DNA of 19,562 nt from JBDRHL01 sp043816955 (GTDB lineage Bacteria; Planctomycetota; Phycisphaerae; Sedimentisphaerales; CAYZTY01), in the NCBI GenBank assembly GCA_043816955.1, contig JBDRHL010000249.1:1-19562 (forward strand), given 5' to 3'. Position numbers and translations under genes: made by a program. The notes under the pieces were generated by a model. It made no database searches. It was not told the origin of the DNA and saw only the letters and a program-made list of their open reading frames with translations. Below are positions 15,145 through 19,562 of this stretch, piece by piece. The number at the start of each line of letters is the position of its first letter. Position 1 is the stretch's first letter.

Positions 15145-16959
15145 TTAATCCTGCTCTTTTGTATTGCTGCCGTGAGAGTGCTTCTGCGTTCGAAGATTCA
15201 GTTCGTCCAGCTGGGATTTGTTCACCGTCCCGGGTGCTCCGGTCAACAGACATTGTCCCCGCTGTGTCTTCGGAAAAGCGATAACATCACGGATATTATC
15301 AGTGCCCGTGAGAATCATTACCAGGCGGTCCAGCCCGAATGCAATTCCACCGTGTGGCGGCGCACCGTATTCCAGTGCCCGCAGGAAAAAGCCAAAACGC
15401 TCTTCCGCCTCTTCTTTGGATATGTTAAGCAGCTCAAAAACTTTTGCCTGCACACGCGGGTTGTGAATACGGATGCTGCCTCCTCCGATTTCCGAACCGT
15501 TCACCACGATATCGTAAGCCTGTGAACACACTTTTGCCGGGTCGCTTTCAAGTTTGTCAATATCCTCTGCTACAGGCGATGTGAAAGGATGATGCAGCGA
15601 GTCATAGCGATTCTCGTCTTCGTTCCATTCAAACGCCGGGAAATCCACGATCCACACAAATGCGTACTCATCTTCCCTGTAAAGTTTAAGATCCTTAGCC
15701 AGCTTCACTCGCAGCGGCGCCAGCGCCTTGTTTACCGCTGCCCGGCTGTCTGCAACCATCAGGATAAGCTGGTCATCCTTAGCTGCGAACCTCTCGATTA
15801 TTTGCTGCTGCTGCTCGGCAGTGAAAAATTTGGCAATGCTGCTGTTCAGCTCCAGACCCTGGCCGCTTTGTGACTTATTCACCTTAAACCATGCCAAGCC
15901 CTTTGCGCCGTAGTCACCGACAAAACTCGTAAGTCCCTTCTCAATATCACTGCGTGAGAACTTCGAGGCGCCGGGTGTACACAACCCCTTTACAATGCCG
16001 CCCTTCTCGATAGTCGACTTGAAAACCTGAAATTGGCATTGGCTGGCGATATCCGAAATGTCCTTGAGTTTCAGATCAAAACGAAGGTCCGGCCGGTCAA
16101 TCCCGTAATCCTCCATCGCCTCCTGATAGCTCATTCTTCGAATCGGCAGCGAAACGTCAGCACCAAGTACCTCTTTCCATATTCTTGCTACGAGTCGCTC
16201 GTTCATGCTGATCACATCATCCGGGTCTACGAAGCTCATCTCAACGTCAATTTGTGTAAATTCAGCCTGGCGGTCCGCCCGCGGATCCTCATCCCGGAAA
16301 CATCGGACAATCTGAAAATACTTATCTGTTCCGCTGACCATTAATATCTGCTTGAATAGCTGAGGTGACTGCGGAAGAGCATAAAAAGCCCCTGCACAAA
16401 GCCTGCTCGGAACAAGAAAATCACGGGCGCCTTCCGGTGTGCTCTTGCCTAGCATGGGTGTCTCAATTTCCCAGAAACCGTTTTCGTCAAAGTAATCGCG
16501 AGCCACCTTTGTTACCTTGTGCCGAATTCTGAGCTTGTCCTGCATTTCCGCTCTGCGAAGATCGATATAACGATTTGTCAGACGAAGTTCCTCACCAACG
16601 TTTTGTGCATTGTCGATCTCGAACGGCGGAGTCTTTGCCGTATTGAGTATTTCCATTCTCTCAACGATTACCTCTATCTGACCGGTCGGCAATTTCGGGT
16701 TTTCCAGTCCCTTACCGCGGGCACGAACCGCACCTGATGCCGCTATCACCCATTCACATCGCAGCGTCCGGGCAGCCTTATGGGCGTCGGCAGATATATC
16801 AGGATCAAAAACAAGCTGAGTCAGACCCTCACGGTCGCGAAGGTCTACAAATACTAAATTCCCATGGTCTCTATACGAGTTCACCCAGCCTGCCAGTACA
16901 ACTTTTTTGCCGACATCCTCAGCACGAAGCTGACCGCAATTGTTCGTTCTTTTAAGCAT
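15145..16959 (-). CDS. aspS: aspartyl-tRNA synthetase
   Basis: A 604-residue bacterial-type class IIb synthetase that charges tRNA-Asp in the cytoplasm. It has an N-terminal OB fold (GWVNSYRDHGNLVFVDLRD), motif 2 (QIVRCFRDEDPRADRQAEFT), the bacterial GAD insertion (about 290-420) and motif 3 (GIAFGLDRLVM). QSPQLFKQ and EFTQIDVEMSF are typical active-site blocks. His32 in RDHG is the residue associated with non-discriminating AspRS that also charge tRNA-Asn, suggesting a GatCAB pathway; this is recalled from studies of other bacteria. A good promoter lies upstream and the haem-sensor kinase follows. Confidence 0.97.
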   Translation of the reverse strand: MLKRTNNCGQLRAEDVGKKVVLAGWVNSYRDHGNLVFVDLRDREGLTQLVFDPDISADAHKAARTLRCEWVIAASGAVRARGKGLENPKLPTGQIEVIVERMEILNTAKTPPFEIDNAQNVGEELRLTNRYIDLRRAEMQDKLRIRHKVTKVARDYFDENGFWEIETPMLGKSTPEGARDFLVPSRLCAGAFYALPQSPQLFKQILMVSGTDKYFQIVRCFRDEDPRADRQAEFTQIDVEMSFVDPDDVISMNERLVARIWKEVLGADVSLPIRRMSYQEAMEDYGIDRPDLRFDLKLKDISDIASQCQFQVFKSTIEKGGIVKGLCTPGASKFSRSDIEKGLTSFVGDYGAKGLAWFKVNKSQSGQGLELNSSIAKFFTAEQQQQIIERFAAKDDQLILMVADSRAAVNKALAPLRVKLAKDLKLYREDEYAFVWIVDFPAFEWNEDENRYDSLHHPFTSPVAEDIDKLESDPAKVCSQAYDIVVNGSEIGGGSIRIHNPRVQAKVFELLNISKEEAEERFGFFLRALEYGAPPHGGIAFGLDRLVMILTGTDNIRDVIAFPKTQRGQCLLTGAPGTVNKSQLDELNLRTQKHSHGSNTKEQD

Positions 16960-17009
16960 TTTAGCGTTCTTCCGAAAACTCTGTAATTTACTACTGATTA
17001 AGGATTAAC

Positions 17010-17038
17010 AGCATAGCTCAAAACCGCTGGACAGTCAA
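17010..17038 (-). promoter_or_regulatory. candidate aspS promoter
   Basis: TTGACT (17038-17033), a 17-base spacer and TATGCT (17015-17010) on the minus strand, giving a leader of about 45 bases before the ATG at 16959. No tRNA-like T-box element is seen in this short leader. Confidence 0.5.
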
Positions 17039-17185
17039 CAGATAACCTCGGAAGCTACTGAATTCAGACCAATGGGTGGATACCAGGCTTAATAATCTTG
17101 CTGAAACAGCGTTTTTTTGCTAACTTCCGCGGTCAGAGATACTGTCACCTGCTGCCAGAATACATCCAGCCTTTTTGGAGACTTG

Positions 17186-18118
17186 ATGGAAACACAAAGC
17201 CGATACAGAATAGACACGCTGGGAACTGCTGCGATAGTTACTTCACTGTTTTGCTGGACAGCAGGGCCGATTTTTATACGCTACCTGACCGGATTCCTTG
17301 ACGCATGGACGCAGAATTTTCTGAGATATTCAGCGGCTGCTGCGTTCTGGCTGCCGTTCCTGGTGGTTTGCATCTGCCGGGGAAATTTTGAAAAAAGGAT
17401 TTGGAAAATTGCGCTTCTTCCTGCTGCTGCAAATGTCCTGATGCAGTGTTTCTGGGCACAAGCGTTCTACTACGCAGAGCCTGCATTTGTGAATCTGCTC
17501 GCTAAATCAAGTGTTGTATGGGTAGCAGCGTTATCAATCATATTTTTTCCTGAGGAAAGGGGGGTTTTGACGAGCAGGAGGTTCCGGATCGGTGTGGTGC
17601 TAAGCGTCATCGGGGTTGTGGGTGTTGCAGTCTTCAAAGAAGATTTTACCGCACGTGCGACGATTATAGGCATCGCTTTGAGCCTTTGCTGCGGGGCAGC
17701 ATGGGGGATGTATACGGTCTCTGCTCGATGGGCGTTTTCTAACAGCGATTCAAGGCTGGGCTTTGCAGTCACTTGTCTTTATTCGACATTATGCCTGGCA
17801 GGACTGGCATTTATGTTTGGCAGGCCGGGCCAGGCCCTGGAGATGTCAGTTCGGCCCTGGGCTTGTGTTATTATTTCCGGGCTGGTGGCAATAGCGTTTG
17901 CACATGTGCTTTTCTACGCGGCAATGCGGCGTCTCGGAGCTGCTATACCGTCAGTAGCTATTCTTGTTCTGCCTTTCACGGTGCTGATTGTGTCACATAT
18001 AGTTTTTGGCGAGACGATCAATCTGCCGCAGTTGATCTTCGGAGTTGTTTTGATTAGCGGGGCGTCGGCAGCAGTTATGGCTCAGCAGCATCTTGGCCGT
18101 AAGGAGGATGGTCAGTAG
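17186..18118 (+). CDS. EamA/DMT-superfamily transporter
   Basis: A 310-residue inner-membrane protein with about ten hydrophobic helices in two EamA repeats, as in drug/metabolite transporters. The first repeat includes AGPIFIRYLTGF and the typical helix 3-4 segment AFYYAEPAFVNLLAKSSVVWVA. The second includes ISGLVAIAFAHVLFYAAMRRLGA and IPSVAILVLPFTVLIVSHIVFGE, with the usual 'FGE' end of helix 9. The start at 17186 is chosen because GGAG lies 5 bases before it and the extra residues of a TTG-initiated frame at 17117 look unlike protein. The substrate (often an amino acid, nucleotide sugar or metabolite) cannot be told. Divergent from aspS. Confidence 0.9.
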   Translation: METQSRYRIDTLGTAAIVTSLFCWTAGPIFIRYLTGFLDAWTQNFLRYSAAAAFWLPFLVVCICRGNFEKRIWKIALLPAAANVLMQCFWAQAFYYAEPAFVNLLAKSSVVWVAALSIIFFPEERGVLTSRRFRIGVVLSVIGVVGVAVFKEDFTARATIIGIALSLCCGAAWGMYTVSARWAFSNSDSRLGFAVTCLYSTLCLAGLAFMFGRPGQALEMSVRPWACVIISGLVAIAFAHVLFYAAMRRLGAAIPSVAILVLPFTVLIVSHIVFGETINLPQLIFGVVLISGASAAVMAQQHLGRKEDGQ

Positions 18119-18226
18119 TTTGGATATATCGGAAGATAACGGTCTTTTCCATAGGATGCTGTGAGATTATCGCAGGTGAGGAAAAAGAGGGGCTTGCGCG
18201 GGGGGAGTTATGTGGAAAATTTGGTC

Positions 18227-18261
18227 GGGAATTGGGGGTTTTGGGGGAGGTTTTCAGGGGG
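18227..18261 (+). other. potential G-quadruplex tract
   Basis: Four G-runs, GGG (18227-18229), GGGGG (18234-18238), GGGGG (18243-18247) and GGGGG (18257-18261), are separated by 4, 4 and 9 bases. This fits a relaxed G-quadruplex pattern on the plus strand, about 110-140 bases after the EamA transporter stop. Whether it folds is not known. Confidence 0.4.
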
Positions 18262-18360
18262 TTAATCTTCATTTTTGGGCTAATATCAAGGTTTGGGTGG
18301 TGAAAAGGTGTGAATTTTTTGGGATTTTTTAGTCATTTTTTGCGAAAAGTGCGCGCCTTT

Positions 18361-18398
18361 TTACCCAATTCTTACCCGGTTTTGTACTACTTTTGTAC
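18361..18398 (+). repeat. two short word pairs, each spaced 11 bases
   Basis: TTACCC occurs at 18361 and 18372, and TTTTGTAC at 18380 and 18391. Both pairs are offset by 11 bases, about one helical turn. This may be a small protein-binding array or chance in low-complexity DNA. Confidence 0.3.
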
Positions 18399-18496
18399 CA
18401 TTTTTTCGTTTTTTTTGGCGGTAAAGTAGGGTGAGTTTAACGGTTGTAACGATTTTGCGGACCTGCGGGTTTTGTTTGAATCCGGGGGATTCAAAC

Positions 18497-18574
18497 GATT
18501 TTGGATTTGCGATTTTGGATTAGGTAAACCGCTCGATTTGGTTCAACTAGGCTCACTACAGGTTTTGGATTAGG
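18497..18574 (+). repeat. short dispersed-type direct repeats (GATTTTGGATT)
   Basis: GATTTTGGATT occurs at 18497-18507 and 18511-18521. TTTTGGATTAGG occurs at 18513-18524 and again at 18563-18574. Such words are typical of low-complexity intergenic repeats that produce spurious short proteins. Confidence 0.45.
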
Positions 18575-18616
18575 AGGTTTTATAGATTGCTGGGGGGCAG
18601 CGATAGCGATGATGGT

Positions 18617-18641
18617 GAGGGGAAGATTTTTTTCTCCCCTC
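18617..18641. repeat. hairpin with T-rich loop
   Basis: GAGGGGA (18617-18623) and TCCCCTC (18635-18641) form a 7-bp stem around an 11-base T-rich loop. No T-tract follows the stem, so a terminator role is not supported. Confidence 0.4.
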
Positions 18642-18747
18642 CGGAAAACATGTAAAGAAAATGAAATGTTCAAAAACCCAATTTCTTAAACAAACAGTTG
18701 AACTCTGGTTGACTTCGGATTGATGGTCTGGATGTAAGCGCGAAGGT

Positions 18748-18930
18748 TTACTGATTTTTTTGCGGGGGCTGGCGGGATTTGGAGAGGTTGTTTTTTAGTT
18801 TTTTTTCCAGGGCTGTCAAGATGGCGGTTTGGAGTCTGGTTAGCTCGATGAGGTGGTGTACCGAGGCGCGGATGGATTCTGTTTTTGATTCGACGGGGGG
18901 TTTTTTGGTTTCGCGTTTTGGTGGATTCAT
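18748..18930 (-). CDS. small hypothetical protein with a predicted amphipathic helix
   Basis: A 60-residue frame. The first 20 residues are Lys/Pro/Glu-rich (MNPPKRETKKPPVESKTE) and are followed by a leucine-rich helix (SVHHLIELTRLQTAILTALE) and a basic tail (KKLKNNLSKSRQPPQKNQ). The helix pattern is more protein-like than its neighbours, but no family is recognised. Its Shine-Dalgarno is weak (purine-rich AAAGAAAA) and the surrounding DNA is low-complexity. It may be a real small DNA- or membrane-associated protein or a chance frame. Confidence 0.3.
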   Translation of the reverse strand: MNPPKRETKKPPVESKTESIRASVHHLIELTRLQTAILTALEKKLKNNLSKSRQPPQKNQ

Positions 18931-18959
18931 TTTTCTTTTTGGCTCTCGTTCAACATTTT

Positions 18960-18987
18960 TTGAAAATTGTTTTGTCGAGTATATAGC
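18960..18987 (+). promoter_or_regulatory. candidate promoter of the structured RNA
   Basis: TTGAAA (18960-18965), a 16-base spacer and TATAGC (18982-18987) on the plus strand. Predicted start is near 18994, just before the first structured element. The match is moderate (5 of 6 and 4 of 6). Confidence 0.4.
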
Positions 18988-18993
18988 GGCTGG

Positions 18994-19276
18994 TGGAGCG
19001 CAAGGAAAAAGAGCACCGCCGCCATACGCTCAGTCCAGGCTCAGGAGGAGCCTTTCAGGACGTAAGGACTTACACGGTGCTCTCTCTATAGACTTACGAG
19101 AGTCACCTGCCTTTGTGCATTTTCAGCACAAAAGCTTTCGGTGGCCTTGCCTTAAAGCAAAGCCACCGAGCCTTCCAAACGCTCCTGAAGTCAAATTCTC
19201 CTGATTTGGACTGAAGCATTTAGAATCTCAGTGATTCTAATCGGATTGGCGGATTTCTCTCCGCCTATTTTATATT
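18994..19276 (+). ncRNA. candidate structured non-coding RNA of about 280 nt
   Basis: Six stems follow one another. An outer 9-bp stem, AGAGCACCG (19010-19018) with CGGTGCTCT (19075-19083), encloses AGTCC/GGACT (19032-19036/19066-19070) and AGGCTC/GAGCCT (19037-19042/19048-19053). Then TTTGTGC/GCACAAA (19112-19118/19126-19132), a long stem CGGTGGC..TTGC/GCAA..GCCACCG (19139-19168), TTAGAATC/GATTCTAA (19220-19227/19233-19240) and a final GGCGGA/TCCGCC with a T-rich tail. TCAGGA occurs twice (19041, 19055) and its complement TCCTGA twice (19183, 19199). GAGCG/CGCTC (18996-19000/19027-19031) could form a pseudoknot. It does not show tmRNA, RNase P, SRP RNA or common riboswitch hallmarks. Strand is set by the promoter and terminator. 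Existence of the transcript is inferred. Confidence 0.5.
19248..19276 (+). terminator. intrinsic-terminator-like hairpin ending the structured RNA
   Basis: GGCGGA (19248-19253) and TCCGCC (19260-19265) around TTTCTC, followed by TATTTTATATT. The T-rich side is on the plus strand only, so it would stop plus-strand transcription. Confidence 0.55.
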
Positions 19277-19366
19277 ACCATTGTCGGCCTATTATGCAAG
19301 AAATAATTAAAAAACTGGGAAGAAAAAAATGAGATTGAGGAAATCGAAGAAGAAAAAGTGTTGAAG

Positions 19367-19396
19367 ATTGCCACGGCCCTTTCAGGGCCTCGCAAT
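19367..19396. repeat. palindromic intergenic repeat element
   Basis: ATTGC (19367-19371) and GCAAT (19392-19396) enclose GGCCC (19375-19379) and GGGCC (19385-19389) around TTTCA. This matches the 'GTCATTGCGAGG ... CGTGGCAATC' type of dispersed palindromic repeat known from many bacterial genomes, which often yields spurious translated fragments. One copy is in this window. Confidence 0.6.
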
Positions 19397-19400
19397 GACC

Positions 19401-19445
19401 GGGGGTTTGGGGTGTGTGAAGAAACCCCCAGAACGAGTCTGGGGG
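19401..19445 (+). promoter_or_regulatory. two mutually exclusive hairpins
   Basis: GGGGGTTT (19401-19408) can pair with AAACCCCC (19422-19429). The same CCCCC is also part of CCCCCAGA (19425-19432), which pairs perfectly with TCTGGGGG (19438-19445). Only one 8-bp stem can form at a time. No T-tract follows, so it is not a standard attenuator. Confidence 0.4.
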
Positions 19446-19452
19446 CTGCTAT

Positions 19453-19513
19453 GAGGTTATCTGTCAACGGTTATAATTAAATTATTTTTGTTTTAATTCA
19501 TAAATATAACCTC
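19453..19513. repeat. AT-rich nested inverted repeat
   Basis: GAGGTTAT (19453-19460) and ATAACCTC (19506-19513) enclose AATTAAA (19475-19481) and TTTAATT (19492-19498). The inner part is almost only A and T. Beyond it, up to the window end, no gene is recognised. Confidence 0.4.
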
Positions 19514-19562
19514 TTTGCTGGGTGGCAATTTCGGCTCAGTCTGCTATTCGTGCTCAAGGCAC

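Larger units (their letters stand above)
18119..18747. other. gene-free stretch, G/T-rich on the plus strand
   Basis: No convincing protein gene is seen on either strand. The plus strand is unusually rich in G- and T-runs. It holds a cluster of G-tracts (18227-18261), short repeats with 11-base spacing (18361-18398), repeated GATTTTGGATT words (18497-18574) and a hairpin (18617-18641), listed separately. The short frames here look like low-complexity artefacts. Confidence 0.6.

Noticed and set aside
18491..18673. 60-residue minus-strand frame
   Set aside because: Ends in LIQNRKSKIV, which is translation of the GATTTTGGATT repeats. No protein-like core.
18779..19204. 141-residue plus-strand frame overlapping the RNA candidate
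   Set aside because: Phe/Ser/Arg-rich, low-complexity translation without a good ribosome-binding site, and it runs straight through the hairpins. The base pattern is explained by RNA structure, not by codons.
18994..19276. tmRNA, RNase P RNA, SRP RNA or 6S RNA
   Set aside because: None of their conserved cores is recognisable: no tmRNA 5' end or CCA end, no RNase P GAAAGTCC-type core, no SRP apical GGAAGGAAGCA-like loop and no long 6S-type double stem. A covariance search would be decisive.
19270..19467. 65-residue minus-strand frame
   Set aside because: Much of it is translation of the palindromic repeat and the G/C-run hairpins (SLRGPERAVAIFN), a known type of spurious protein.
18119..19562. 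CRISPR array or integron/att array in the repeat-rich end
   Set aside because: The repeats are short, unevenly spaced and of several kinds. There are no regular repeat-spacer units and no cas, integrase or recombinase gene.

Overview
The window reads as a piece of chromosome from a Gram-negative-type bacterium, most plausibly a member of the Planctomycetota or a related PVC lineage. This is an inference from gene content: a DUF4954 left-handed beta-helix protein, a TIGR03916-like radical SAM protein, a divergent MurG, a solitary PilT and a dispersed dcw cluster. No rRNA or other taxonomic marker is present. No phage, CRISPR array or complete insertion sequence was found.

Layout. At 1-335 lie the tail of an unrecognised ORF and rpsU (bS21). 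At 526-1665 is a radical SAM protein with a C-terminal helix-hairpin-helix, driven by a good sigma70-like promoter. At 1763-5201 are cell-wall genes: ftsW preceded by a calcineurin-like phosphoesterase on the minus strand, with murG diverging on the plus strand. At 5217-6007 are a hotdog acyl-CoA thioesterase and a small membrane protein. A lone pilT follows at 6193-7341 and ends at a strong hairpin shared with the next, convergent operon.

The central part (12744 down to 7423, minus strand) is a tightly packed five-gene operon: pta, ackA, a DUF4954 beta-helix protein, nagB and an acyl carrier protein. It connects acetyl-CoA/acetyl phosphate/acetate conversion with glucosamine-6-phosphate turnover, and the uncharacterised beta-helix protein sits between the two, translationally coupled to ackA. 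Upstream is a lone helix-turn-helix protein resembling the DNA-binding half of an IS630-type transposase. An 8+8 palindrome and a promoter-like sequence lie just before it. Next come a membrane histidine kinase with a periplasmic CXXCH haem-binding motif and aspS on the same strand, and then a divergent EamA-type transporter.

The last 1.4 kb (18119-19562) has no confident protein gene but is rich in structure: a G-run cluster, short repeats, dispersed hairpins and, at about 18994-19276 on the plus strand, what looks like an undescribed structured RNA. It has promoter-like boxes, at least five stems, two TCAGGA motifs near its 5' side matched by two complementary TCCTGA motifs near its 3' side, and a terminator-like hairpin. 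This RNA and the pta-ackA-DUF4954-nagB-acpP operon are the best candidates for new biology here.
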